A stretch of DNA of 35,142 nt. Source: Chara braunii. Taxonomy: Eukaryota; Streptophyta; Charophyceae; Charales; Characeae. The translations under genes were made by a program, and so were the position numbers. The stretch spans positions 648,800 through 683,941 of the forward strand of contig BFEA01000662.1 in NCBI GenBank assembly GCA_003427395.1, read 5' to 3'. The notes beneath the pieces were generated by a model. The model was not told the origin of the DNA and did no database searches. It was given only the letters and a program-made list of their open reading frames with translations. Shown here piece by piece: positions 9,874-18,490 of the stretch (the stretch's first letter is position 1; every line of letters begins with the position of its first letter).

Positions 9874-10205
9874 AGTCTACCTTTGCTTTGGGCACTGGCT
9901 TAGAGGTAGACTTAGACCTGGTTGACAGATAGTCTTGAGTGAGAATGTGTTTTGGAGTTCTTTTCTCCATGGACTTATAGGTTAGTCTGGGGATTGACCT
10001 ATCTTGTGTTACAGGCCCACTTGACCGTTTGATTCAGGACTTGGACTAGATTCAGTTTGATCCTACGAGGATCATTTTCTGTTATCACTGATAACAGGTC
10101 GGTTGCCGATTCATCGGTGTACAACTCAATTCCAACTCACTCGTCACACCCAACCTAAAAGGCTTTAGCCCTGGTGACTTTATTGTTTGTTGAGGGTTTC
10201 ACCCT
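9874..10205. repeat. Cluster of short, mostly perfect hairpins
   Basis: Perfect inverted repeats in order: AGTCTACCT 9874-9882 with AGGTAGACT 9904-9912; TGATCCT 10058-10064 with AGGATCA 10068-10074 (loop ACG); CTGTTATC 10079-10086 with GATAACAG 10090-10097 (loop ACT); CCGAT 10106-10110 with ATCGG 10113-10117 (loop TC); GGCT 10161-10164 with AGCC 10167-10170; AGGGT 10193-10197 with ACCCT 10201-10205 (loop TTC). ATAGGT/ACCTAT near 9977-10002 may form another. Three lie within 60 bp. Loops of 2-3 nt are short for RNA, so cruciform DNA or palindromic remnants are possible. Confidence 0.7.
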
Positions 10206-10559
10206 GACTTTTATTGAATGGTCATTTAGCAAAGGTACTGAGTATTTTATTATGGCTGGTTGGGTGGGAGACTGGGGCTTGCATGGCTAAAGCAAGGGGT
10301 CTGAGTGTGGAGATTGGTTGGGGTTGACTCCGTGTAGTACGTGGTTGCTGCTCGATTCTTTCATGTGATTGCAGGTAGACCTTGTGGCTCGGATTTGGAT
10401 TTTGGGGTTGTCTGCGATCTCATATATGTACTTATGGCTGTAAGGAGTCCCACAGTGCCTGTGAGCAGTGATCGTCGCAACTTTATTTCCCTTATGTGTG
10501 TATGCTTGGGTGTATTTACTGTGGGGGTTCGCGAGGCCGGGGCCGCGATTTACCATATA

Positions 10560-11729
10560 TGACTGGCATCGTTGATCGGTATGGGACTGACCAGCAGCCG
10601 CGCAACCTTATGTAAACATCCTGAGTGCGATGCTTCGCTGCCCCAACGGCCAGAGGTTGTAGGATCGGGAGGCTCGCACGTAAACGCAAACGCTTGAGGT
10701 CATTGTAGGTTGTGGGCATCACCGAGGTAGAGAGAGGGTACCCCCAAAAGATCATGACCCTGGCTGGAGTTGGAGGAGACCCTTGGCCCATTCGTCTGCT
10801 TTTTAGGGTTTTTATGGTTGAACGTTGTAGTCCGTGGCAGCCGTCAAAGTCAAACCCCTTGATGTTTGACCGCCACGACAGCTTAGAGTTGTCTACTCAA
10901 CCCCTCTGCACAGGGTGCAAAAGAGGGTGTGGTTTTCAACCGCGCATGGCGGTTGTCCAGCGCCGAGAGATTAACCCTCAAGGCGCGTGTCAGCCGACAC
11001 TTGAGTGTGGAACGCGACCCTCGAGATTAACGAGGACCGCACGAGTATGGGTACTACATAGTACGCCATCATTGCGACTGCTTGCGCACGTTTGCATTGT
11101 GGGCCGATATGGGTTAGCCCTGCATCCGCGCAGTTTTATATTAAGTCTCGCGCGCGACGCCTATTCGATTTTCGCATCGGAAGGTTATGGGTTGGCTACC
11201 GAGGGGCTAGGAGCGTTGTCGCGTTGTGTGTTGTGTCGTGTTGTATGGGCATGTGTGTGTGTTTTACTTTTGTTCGTAAAGTGGTGTGCGCGTGGTGTGT
11301 GGGATGCGTCCTAGTCGATCGACGACGAGCCGCGCTTGGGACTTCAGCCCCCCAAGATGTCGATTCGCGTGCGGGCCCGACAGGCGTATTACCGCGCGTA
11401 CCCCCTATGCTACAGCGAATGAGAAACGCCCTCGGCTGGTCCACCTCTGCGATTGCAACCGAGTAGCTTTCGTACTGTGGACTGGTAGCTCGGCGGGGAT
11501 ATGCCCACCGAAGGGAGGTGACAGCTCCCGTAAGGTGGAGGTAAGTTGTGCCTCGCGTAGGCCCTATCATGTCGTAGGGGCTCGCGAGAGGTATGGCTGG
11601 CGCACTCGGCCGAAGCGGCCTAAGGAAGCTTCATTTGTGTGTTCGCGGTAAGGTTGGTTCAACTCCTGCGTGACGCGGCCGAGAGGGTCCCGCGCTGCCA
11701 CGTGCGGCGCCGGACCGATGCGCCCGACA
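10560..11729. other. GC-rich right part of the 7.1-kb insert, no recognised gene
   Basis: A 200-codon open frame spans 10712-11314 on the plus strand, but the protein is Cys/Arg/Val-rich, shows no motif I recognise, and overlaps frames of similar length on the other strand, as expected in GC-rich DNA. No repeats link it to the left end of the insert. Confidence 0.4.
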
Positions 11730-12055
11730 ACGCTCTTCCCGATTTCCGCCACCTTCAATTCCAGTGCAATGTTCCCGGTCGGTCGCCTTGGTAAAGCATG
11801 CTCAAAACGCCTCGAGGACGCCGACCCCTCACGCCGAGAATCACCAAAAGTTGTTGGACGGGAGCTATGGTGGCGTCTTGGATGCGAGCACTGGTTGGCG
11901 TAATGTCCAGGCTCACCACAATTGAAACATGTCGGGGGGCCACGCCTCGACTCCCGGTCATAGCTCCGGTCCCTATAGTCACGATTGTCCCGACTATAGT
12001 CTCTACTCTCGCGGTCATCACCCTCACGGTCACGTTGTTCGTCGTATCCAGACAT
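11730..12055 (-). CDS. ORF1 N-terminal part: CCHC zinc-knuckle protein of the Penelope-like element
   Basis: Starts at the Met at 12055 (MSGYDEQRD). The first 35 residues are Arg/Asp/Tyr/Ser-rich (low complexity, RNA-binding-like), then CFNCGEPGHYANQC, a classic CX2CX4HX4C zinc knuckle at about residues 43-56. A basic Ser-rich stretch follows, then VAEIGKS at the point where the 7.1-kb insert interrupts the gene. Beyond 11729 the frame runs into insert sequence to a stop at 11567; those residues are not part of the gene. Knuckles of this type bind single-stranded RNA in retroelement Gag proteins. The partner half with the coiled coil is at 3782-4616. The 235 bp between the start and the terminal repeat would be the 5' leader. 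Confidence 0.85.
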
Positions 12056-12290
12056 GACACATAAATGCTCCTCACCGAAGAACTCTTGGTCGTAGCAGAT
12101 CGTCCGCTCGCTCTTGATTGTCGCTTGCAGTCAACAACTCCCAGGTCGTAGTAGACAGACACCGCTACTATCCGAGTAGATAACCCGGTAAGACCGAGTC
12201 ACTAAGTAACTGAGTGACTAAGCAGTGAATGGAAACATGTTCACTTATCTCGGCAAGTTGTCTCCAAGACAGTTCGCACGCGCAGTAGAT

Positions 12291-12536
12291 AGTGTAATGG
12301 TAAATGGAACTCACACGTACGCACGTAGAGTAGAAATCACACGTACACACGCAAGCGTACACGCAGAGTAGGACTCACACGTAAAACACACAGAGTAGTC
12401 ACTCCATCCCGGAGTAAGCCAAGTACAAAATCATAGAAAGTATTACGACCAAGTACGTTGCACAAACCCAAGAAACTCCAGTTCATTCCACAAGCTTCGA
12501 CCGCTACCGCGAATGCGGGAGTCAGCCGTCCGTAAG
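12291..12536 (-). repeat. Terminal direct repeat of the Penelope-like element (5' side, minus strand)
   Basis: Pairs with 333-578; differences are scattered single-base changes, mostly transitions. The CTTACGG end at 12536 joins odpB; the CTT could belong to either side because odpB has CCTT at that point. If promoter signals exist they should lie in this copy, but I see no clear TATA box. It has no hammerhead ribozyme core (CTGANGA...GAAA) on either strand. Confidence 0.85.
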
Positions 12537-13201
12537 GTTTTTGTTGCTTTAGTACATGATACCGCATACGTGAATAAGTAAGTATAGCAATTTGATTTCC
12601 TGAGCGTACTGATTAAGCTTTTTCAAGAGGAACTCGGTACTCTTTCAATGGTATATTCTCCTTAATATTGTAAAGAAGAACATGTTAAAAAAAAAAAAAA
12701 AAGATTTTCACTGCGAATAGATGATTTAATTAAACCTTTAGCATTATAAGGAGTAGAACAAGCTACGATCTGAAATCCTGGCGCTGATTGAAAATAAGAT
12801 TCTAATCTTTAAGAATGTTCAATACCTAATTGTCTTCCTACTCCTCTAGGACCACGCACTACGAGAGGAGTTGTAAAATTCCCTCCTGAAGTATAATGTA
12901 TCATTCCTGCATTATTACCAATTTTATTAAATGCTAAAAAAAAAAATCCCATATGCATTCCCTCTATAATAGGTTTAAGTCATGTCATAGCAGCACCGAT
13001 TGCTATCCTAGTAAAACTGTTTTCTGCAATTGGTGTATCAAGTATTCTCAAATTACCATATTTTTCAAAAAGACCTTTTGTTGCTTTGTAAGATCCTCCA
13101 TAATGACCAATATCTTCACCAATTACAAAAACTTTCGGATATTTTTTTATCTCTTCATTAATATCTTCATTTAAAGCTTCATATAATAATTTTTCTGCCA
13201 T
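12537..13201 (-). pseudogene. odpB: odpB 5' part (plastid pyruvate dehydrogenase E1 beta), broken
   Basis: Starts [18 protein letters not shown] at 13201 and continues through [15 protein letters not shown] and [19 protein letters not shown], the N-terminal thiamine-diphosphate-binding half of E1 beta. It then reads [14 protein letters not shown]-like sequence and on to [12 protein letters not shown]. Damage: a TGA after AAMT near 12980 (expected Gly), a TAA near 12810 (expected Gln), an A/T run at about 12686-12702 expanded inside the coding part, another run near 12938-12948, and a stop in the LEKA region near 12625. The gene then stops at the Penelope junction and resumes at 332. AT content matches plastid DNA. 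It looks like a plastid copy moved to the nucleus. Confidence 0.88.
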
Positions 13202-13769
13202 TTTTTTACATCAACTTTGAATTCAATTTGCTAGAGTAACTAGACTCTAAATAAAATTTGTATCTTTATATTGTAATTTCAATTTAACATTTTTTTTTTT
13301 TTTTTTCAAGAAAAAAAAAATGAAAGTAAAAAAAATAAATAAACACAATGATTAATTTTTTGTTTTATGTTTGAATAAATTTACTCGTTTCAAATTCAAA
13401 ATTCAATTAAAAGATTTGATATCTATAAGAACAAAGAAAAGATTCGAGAATTTTCAAGATTGCGAGTATGAACTTGTATTAAATATATTTCAATAAGTAA
13501 ATGAATGAGTTTTTTGTTTTCAACCAAATAATCAATTGATACTCGTATTATTGTATTTTATGAATTCAATTGTATGATTGAATTATGAAAATATTAATAT
13601 ATCAATGAATTTTATATTTCATAGCATAATTTGAATTCATATGAAAATTTATTTATATATACTTCAAGTCTTACACCCATATTACGAATCCTTCTAAATT
13701 GCAATTTTATTTATTCACGACTAAACTTTCATTAAAGTTAACTAAAGAAATAACTCAAAACTCAAATTA
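13202..13769. other. AT-rich plastid-like spacer, no gene recognised
   Basis: Very AT-rich with homopolymer runs of T and A at 13291-13320 and no coding signal. It would be the upstream region of odpB on the minus strand and the junction to the psbB fragment on the plus strand. I cannot tell whether the two were neighbours in the plastid or were joined after transfer. Confidence 0.5.
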
Positions 13770-14011
13770 ATAATAATTTAGCAATCTTGAATTTTTTTCG
13801 TAGTAGCCCGAGGGGTTGGTTTACATTTGGTCATCTTTGCTTTGCACTTCTTTTCTTTTTTGGTCACATATGGCGTGGGGCTAGAACATTGTTTAGAGAT
13901 GTATTTGTTGATATTGATCCTTATATTGGTTCTCAAATTGAATTTGGAATATTTCAAAACTTAGTGATCCAACTATTTGGACAAGCAAATACGGAAATTG
14001 TTTTTCAATAG
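13770..14011 (+). pseudogene. psbB: psbB (photosystem II CP47) 3' fragment
   Basis: Reads [19 protein letters not shown] and then [15 protein letters not shown], which matches the C-terminal end of the CP47 antenna protein (last transmembrane helix and stromal tail). The following residues [15 protein letters not shown] match the usual tail with changes, and a frameshift near 13960 alters the last residues. Only about 70 of some 508 residues remain, with no start. In the plastid the protein binds antenna chlorophyll next to the reaction centre. Here it is a nuclear relic next to an accD fragment. Confidence 0.85.
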
Positions 14012-14055
14012 AGATTCTTGTAAAGTAAANGATTTTGATATATATCACATAGGAT

Positions 14056-14175
14056 AGGAGGACAGACCCACTTATGTCATTAGTAGACTAGTTTGAAGAA
14101 AAACGAAAATTAAAACTGCTTACTACACCAAAACCTAAATATCCAGAATCAGATCCTAGTAAAGGGCTATGGCTT
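14056..14175 (+). pseudogene. accD: accD (acetyl-CoA carboxylase beta) 5' fragment with ribosome-binding site
   Basis: AGGAGG at 14056-14061 lies 12 bases before an ATG at 14074. The frame reads MSLVD, a TAG, then FEEKRKLKLLTTPKPKYPES and DPSKGLW. This matches the N-terminus of algal AccD (MS..WFE.KRK...PKYPESDP.KGLW). The TAG replaces the Trp codon TGG. Similarity stops before the Cys4 zinc finger that should follow, so the catalytic carboxyltransferase domain is missing. AccD and OdpB both act in plastid acetyl-CoA/fatty-acid supply, but their nearness here more likely reflects transferred plastid DNA than function. Confidence 0.8.
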
Positions 14176-14248
14176 TCTATTCTATTATCAATAATAAAAA
14201 TTATTGAATTATATTAACTGAATAATTAAATTAAATCACTGAATGAAT

Positions 14249-14448
14249 TAGACTACCAGAGTGGTCCGGGGTCACTTGCCCAGTCGGGCCGAAAATAATA
14301 AAAATAATAAAAATAATAAAAATAATAAAAATAATAAAAACAATAAAAAATATATATATATTTTTTAAATTTCGTGCAGAGTTTCAATGTGACCTTGAGG
14401 CAAAACTTGTTCCGTTTATTTTTCTGCATAACATAGTTTTTTTTCGGA

Positions 14449-14479
<31 letters not shown>

Positions 14480-14543
14480 GGACCTTCCCTGGTCCTTGCA
14501 CGGGCTGGCCACCGGCACCCGGGCGGCCCGACTGGTAGCCTAG
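14249..14543. mobile_element. 295-bp non-autonomous element with 9-bp target duplication
   Basis: Flanked by TGAATGAAT at 14240-14248 and 14544-14552. The ends are inverted: TAGACTACCAG at the left, and CTGGTAGCCTA at the right, which reads TAGGCTACCAG on the other strand. A 9-bp duplication suits a Mutator-like family, but I cannot assign it firmly. Inside are (AATAAAA)n repeats (14291-14345), a ~70-bp core shared with other repeats here (14388-14445), and a long T run (14450-14475). The host DNA is the plastid-derived mosaic, so insertion followed transfer. Confidence 0.75.
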
Positions 14544-14689
14544 TGAATGAATCATTTGATTGATTCTATCATCTTTTTAATATTATTTTATTTCTAATAT
14601 ATTTACTGAATATATTAAAATTTATATTCTTTTTATAAATAATATATAATTCAATGAATAAACTAATTAAGATTTTTTTTTCAGGTGTC

Positions 14690-14763
14690 GGCACCGACGG
14701 GGATCGAACCCACAACTTCCGCCTTGACAGGGCGGTGCTTTAACCTCATTGAAATACAATCCC
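14690..14763 (-). tRNA. trnD-GUC: Plastid-type tRNA-Asp (GUC), probably a pseudogene
   Basis: The minus strand begins GGGATTGTATTTCAATGAGG and has the anticodon arm CCGCC-CTGTCAA-GGCGG with anticodon GTC, then a T arm with the GTTCGATC loop. The D arm and anticodon arm match plastid tRNA-Asp. The 3' acceptor strand reads CGGTGCC against GGGATTG, leaving one mismatch and two G-T pairs, so it is decayed. No CCA is encoded, as is usual. Confidence 0.8.
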
Positions 14764-15027
14764 ATTGTTTTAAAAGAAAATAAGTATTGTTTTTTTCTTA
14801 TATAAGAATAAGTAAAAAATAATTAAAAAAAATAAATATTTTTTGATTGATTAACCAATGAATTGCAAAAAAAAGTAAAGTGAAAGATCTACAATATGAT
14901 AATTATTATTATAATGATAATTATCATATATTGGATATCTATAATATGATCTGGATATTTATACCATAGAAAATATGTTTAGAACAAGTACTGTAAATAT
15001 ACTCAAATTGTTTATTGTAAATATTGT

Positions 15028-15330
15028 GGTGCATGACGGCTCATTCATCTGTCCATAAACTATAACTACTTTGGATTCAGAAATGTTTTCTTCGTTACTA
15101 ACCTTAGATTCTCTCATCTCCATATATAAGTCATTTCCTTCACGAGTTCTTTCTCCAACACCACCAAAAACAGACACTCCTCAATGTGCTTTAGCAATAT
15201 TATTAATTAATTTCATAATAAACACTGGTTTACCAACTCCGACACCACCAAATAATCCAATTTTGCCACCTCTACGATAAGGTGCCAAAAGATCTACTAC
15301 CTTAATTCCAGTGAAGAATTTTGATGTGAC
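15028..15330 (-). pseudogene. atpB: atpB (plastid ATP synthase CF1 beta) internal fragment
   Basis: Minus strand reads [19 protein letters not shown] and [19 protein letters not shown], then a TGA and [20 protein letters not shown] followed by VYGQMNEP. This is the nucleotide-binding core. The P-loop reads GGVGVGKP instead of GGAGVGKT, so the magnesium-binding Thr is lost. The TGA replaces a Gly codon (GGA). About 100 of some 480 residues are present. One end joins a repeat core at about 15318-15330 and the other ends just after MNEP. It is a nuclear relic of plastid DNA. Confidence 0.88.
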
Positions 15331-15510
15331 CCTGAGGCAAACGTTATTCAGTTTATTTTTCGGCATAACATAGTTTTTTATTTTTATTTATTTATTTACC
15401 TATTTGTTTTTTCTTTTGTTTTGCTTGGATCCTCTTTGGTTTTTGCACCAGCTCGTCGTCCGGGCAAACAAGGTGATCCGTGAGGCCTGACTCGTAGCCT
15501 TGGTTGTTAT
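15310..15510. repeat. Short repeat related to the 14249 element, joined to atpB
   Basis: Shares GAGGCAAACGTTATTCAG and GCATAACATAGTTTTTT with the core at 14388-14445, followed by a T-rich run and a right end with GACTCGTAGCCTTG, close to the GACTGGTAGCCTAG end of the 14249 element. The left inverted end is missing, replaced by the atpB fragment, so deletion or recombination occurred at the junction near 15320. Confidence 0.65.
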
Positions 15511-16910
15511 ACAAATACGTTAGGTGGTTGCAATTTATTGATACAAGTAACTTTGAGTTCCCCTTAGTTTAAAATATATACAACGTGGTTACAAATTCAA
15601 TGAGTAGAAGACGAGATTCCTTCAAAGTTATTGTTATTCATATGAATCTTGTATATGATTTCGCAGAATTTGCTGCAAGAAACCATTTACTAATTGAGTA
15701 TTAAATTTGGAAGTATCTCTAACTAAAAGTTTCATAATGATTTACTTTTTCGTTTACTCGAAGATGTATAGAGACTACGTGTGCCGAATATGGAAAAAAT
15801 GCAAAGACTATGTCTAATGTGACTTTTTTTTTTTCCCTCAACAGTACCCTAATTTATTTGTAGGCAGTAACACGTGATGGGAACCGAGCCCAACGTTCCT
15901 TATAAAAACATACAAAGCAATTTGAGATACCAAAATCACTACCCGACTTTGACTTAAAACATGAGGAATATTGGTGAACAATTGTCCAATTATTTTTAAA
16001 AAATTCTAAACAATCAAAAAATTCTACAAAAAAACACAATTGTTGGTTGTGAACAACAAAACGATCCACAAAAAACTAATGTTTTAATAAGGTTGAATCC
16101 TTACAAAAATTGGATCCTCTTACCAATGTTGCATTACCCGCCAACCCCACCATCCTCCTCCGGTAAGTCTTGATACTCAAGAGTCACCATCTCCTTAGTT
16201 ACTTATCCTTCCCCTATCCCGAGAGTTCCATATTAAAGCCCACAAATATCATGTATCCTGCTAGCCCTTCCATAGATCTTTCTATCAGGTCTCAAACCAC
16301 CACCCAAACTACAAGTTATAGGGGGTGAGTGTCCCCGCCACCAACTATTGTTTCGATCGTTCCAAAATGATAATTAAAACGACAAGCCACCTTCCTAGAT
16401 ATTATCATGAGTGTATTCACTACTTTGTCTGAGAGTCTTCCAATCCAAGGTTAAGTTTTTAGGTCATTCCTTCGATTTACTTCCTTTTATTGCAGTTTGT
16501 TTCAGGTACAAAGTTAGGTGGTAAATATTGTTAGGCATGCAAGGATCAATCTCGATAGGTCAAATGAGGTGAGGTTCAGTACGAGTAAATATCTTATGTT
16601 TTGAGGTATTTTCTTAAATTTTATATGTCGTATATCTACTGAAGTTTTCAATAACTCGTAATCGACCAATGCGAGAACGAGGTTGACCGGTGTTGGGGTG
16701 CGTACCCCTCTTGTAACTTTTAGCCAATGGGAGTTGGTGGCCTAGTAAGGATACGACTAAAAATAATAGAGATGTTCATTAACAACTATTAAAATTTTCA
16801 AAGACTTGCTAAACCACTAAAAAAATAACAAATACATGAATAAAACAATTCGCAAAGTGGAAAGAACGCTTCGGTCATCTAAACCATCACCCACTTCCTC
16901 CCCGACAAAA
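15511..16910. other. No recognisable gene
   Basis: AT-rich with many stops in all frames. A minus-strand frame at 15854-16069 is short and shows no motif. I see no repeats shared with the rest of the window. Confidence 0.4.
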
Positions 16911-16918
16911 AAAAAGAG

Positions 16919-17058
16919 GGCATTTCATGCATTTCATGTGGTTTGGGGGTCAAATTATAAAGTTTGTTTGAAGAGGTATGAAATCGTTGTAATCTCATGA
17001 AAATGCTTCGTGGCATTTCATTCGTTTCATGTGGTTTGAGGGTCAAATTTTCTTTCTT
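16919..17058 (+). repeat. Direct repeat of a ~38-bp unit
   Basis: GGCATTTCATGCATTTCATG and following bases at about 16919 recur at about 17013 as GGCATTTCATTCGTTTCATG, both continuing into TGGTTTG(G/A)GGGTCAAATT. They adjoin the 147-bp tandem repeat, whose units also carry GAAACC words, so both may belong to one older satellite-like block. Confidence 0.6.
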
Positions 17059-17086
17059 TATTTTTCCGAAATGATATTAAATGGAT

Positions 17087-17430
17087 GAAGTTTTTGAAAA
17101 AGGTTTCAGATTCTTTTATCCAAATGGTTGGATACGAGCATATGAAACCGCTTCTATGTTTTCAGTTACTTCAAGTCATTTCCTAGTTTGGGTGGGAAGA
17201 CCTGAAACCTTTGAAATAACCTGAAGTGAATGAAACTTCTGAATGTGGTTTCAGGTCCCCCATTCAAATGGTTGGAAGACGACATTTGAAACCACTTTTA
17301 TATTTTCAACCACGTTTAGGTCAATTCATGAGTTTCAAGTGTGAAAATATGAAACCTCTTAAACGACACAAAGTGGTTGAAACTTCTGAAAGCGGTTCCT
17401 GATCACCCCATCCAAATACCTAACACCCGT
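17087..17430 (+). repeat. Tandem repeat, period about 146 bp, two and a third units
   Basis: Units at 17087-17231, 17232-17378 and 17379-17430 (partial). Each starts GAA(A/G)(C/T)TT.TGAA, then GG(T)TTC(A/C)(G/T)GAT/C, CAAATGGTTGGA, an ATGAAACC or TTTGAAACC block and a GTCATT/CAATTCATGAGTTT block. Unit identity is roughly 60-70%. It looks like a decayed satellite or the internal repeats of an old element. Confidence 0.65.
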
Positions 17431-17759
17431 GTAAGCAGTTAGAAATGACATGAAAATAAAGACATACGTTAACCTCTTCTCCCCTATTCCCCAATAAAAA
17501 ACTTCCGCCCTGCCCATAAACAACCCCCGCCAAAAGGAACTATTTGTTTTTATTTTATTTTATTATTTGTTATTTTAAAATTTATTTTTTCTTTGTTTTT
17601 TTTCTTTTTTGTTTATTGTGTAACATACTGAACGTATTTAGGACTTTCGTGAATATTTGCACACATTCGGGTATTTGGCCAAACATATATTAGTAATGTG
17701 AAAAAAGTCTTAAGGAAATTAAATGAGTACAACCTCACAACTAATGGAGGTAAATCGAG

Positions 17760-18490
17760 ACATTGTATGAGAAAGACGGTAATATTGAGATTCTTTGCGA
17801 TGAAAAGGGTCGTCGGTCAGATGCAAAGAAGACTAATAAAATTTTGGAATGATTGACTCCCTTCAGATTTGTTACTGACGTTCGAAGCTTCCTTGGAACT
17901 TGCGGATTTTGGCGTATTTTTATCTGCGGGTTCGCTGCGAGAGTGGAACACTTGCGAAAATTAGTACGCAAGAATCATATTTGGGAATGGGGAGTGAAGC
18001 AGTAGGCAGTCATTAAGGATATAAAGGTTGAATTTCGAAAAGGTGGTTTGAAATTGGAAGTTCCTTACTTTGATGATGGTGTAGGGCGTTCTTTCATCAT
18101 CGAGACTGATGCAGGACTCACGACTTTTGATGGAGTTCTAATTCAGAAAGATGAGGAAGGATGAGAGCGGTCCTTGAGATTTGAAAGTAGGACTCCAAAT
18201 GTCGCCGAACGAAACTATTATCAGTTCAAAAATGAGACTCTCGTAGTGCTTCACTGCCTTTGTATCTTCATGAAGTATGTGTTTGACAGACGGTTCATTT
18301 TATGAGTTGATCCCCCAACTTTAGCTCAATTGCTCAAGAACTATTCTCCTTCCGATCCTACCATTGCTCGACAACTTACGTACATTTGAATGTTCAATTT
18401 TGAAACTAAATGAATTTCAGGCACTTAGAATTGCGCAGATAATTTGAGTCGTGTTGATTGGGACTCGTCGACGGATCAGGCTGAGGATTC
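17760..18490 (+). pseudogene. Decayed Ty3/Gypsy RT-end and RNase H
   Basis: Reads FVTDVRSFLGTCGFWRIFI then WEWG, matching the RT-connection region just after the palm (VRSFLG...YRRFI in other Gypsy elements), then FIIETDAGLTTFDGVLIQKD, the RNase H start with its catalytic Asp, and NYYQFKNETLVVLHCL (the Y..E.E.L.VV. motif). It ends with NCADNLSRVDWDS, the usual '..N..AD.LSR' boundary. At least eight in-frame stops, nearly all TGA or TAG where Trp, Arg, Gln or Lys is expected. A relic, older than the element at 24658-33134 and in the other orientation. Confidence 0.75.

Larger units (their letters stand above)
4617..11729. mobile_element. 7.1-kb non-coding insertion with TGTCGG...CCGACA ends, class unknown
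   Basis: ORF1 codons for IGKS and VAAVCQ should be adjacent but are separated by this segment. It begins TGTCGGCGCG and ends GCGCCCGACA, so the first six bases are inverted at the other end. It is flanked by ACAC (4613-4616) and ACGC (11730-11733), a 4-bp duplication with one mismatch, or 5-bp ACACT/ACGCT. A hairpin ATACCCTT-AC-AAGGGTAT sits at 4628-4645. I see no long direct repeats at the ends, so it is not an obvious LTR element. TGTNR ends with 4-bp duplications would suit a Ginger-type DNA transposon, but a degraded LTR-related element is also possible. No credible protein is encoded. Content: GC- and purine-rich on the plus strand to about 7200, TGCTG-rich at 7600-7830, hairpin array 8501-9326, short hairpins 9874-10205, then GC-rich to the end. 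Confidence 0.7.
333..12536 (-). mobile_element. Penelope-like retroelement with permuted GIY-YIG/RT order, 12.2 kb including a nested insert
   Basis: The element is bounded by two 246-bp direct repeats (333-578 and 12291-12536) and interrupts odpB. Read on the minus strand it has: terminal repeat, ORF1 with a CCHC knuckle (from 12055), a 7.1-kb insert, the rest of ORF1 (ending at 3782), a GIY-YIG nuclease domain (3748-2879), a linker and RT fingers (2875-2048), the RT palm (1920-934), and a terminal repeat. Without the insert it is about 5.1 kb. Most Penelope-like elements carry GIY-YIG after the RT. An N-terminal GIY-YIG is the order described for the Chlamys and Naiad groups, Chlamys being from green algae. 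Several frameshifts and stops make this copy non-functional. Comparison with the uninterrupted odpB duplicate at 61-130 shows the junctions: minus-strand ...AAAACCTT, element, AATAG... . I see no target-site duplication. Confidence 0.85.

Noticed and set aside
10712-11314. 200-residue plus-strand open frame
   Set aside because: No recognisable domain and strongly biased composition. Listed only as part of the GC-rich insert.
12600-14175. Rescue of the plastid-gene stops by RNA editing
   Set aside because: U-to-C editing could restore CAA or CGA but not GGA from TGA or TGG from TAG, and the genes are truncated and frameshifted.
12537-15330. UGA read as glycine, because TGA replaces a Gly codon in both odpB and atpB
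   Set aside because: TAA and TAG also interrupt the same plastid-derived fragments, frameshifts are present, and TGA elsewhere stands for Trp or Arg. Decay explains all of them.
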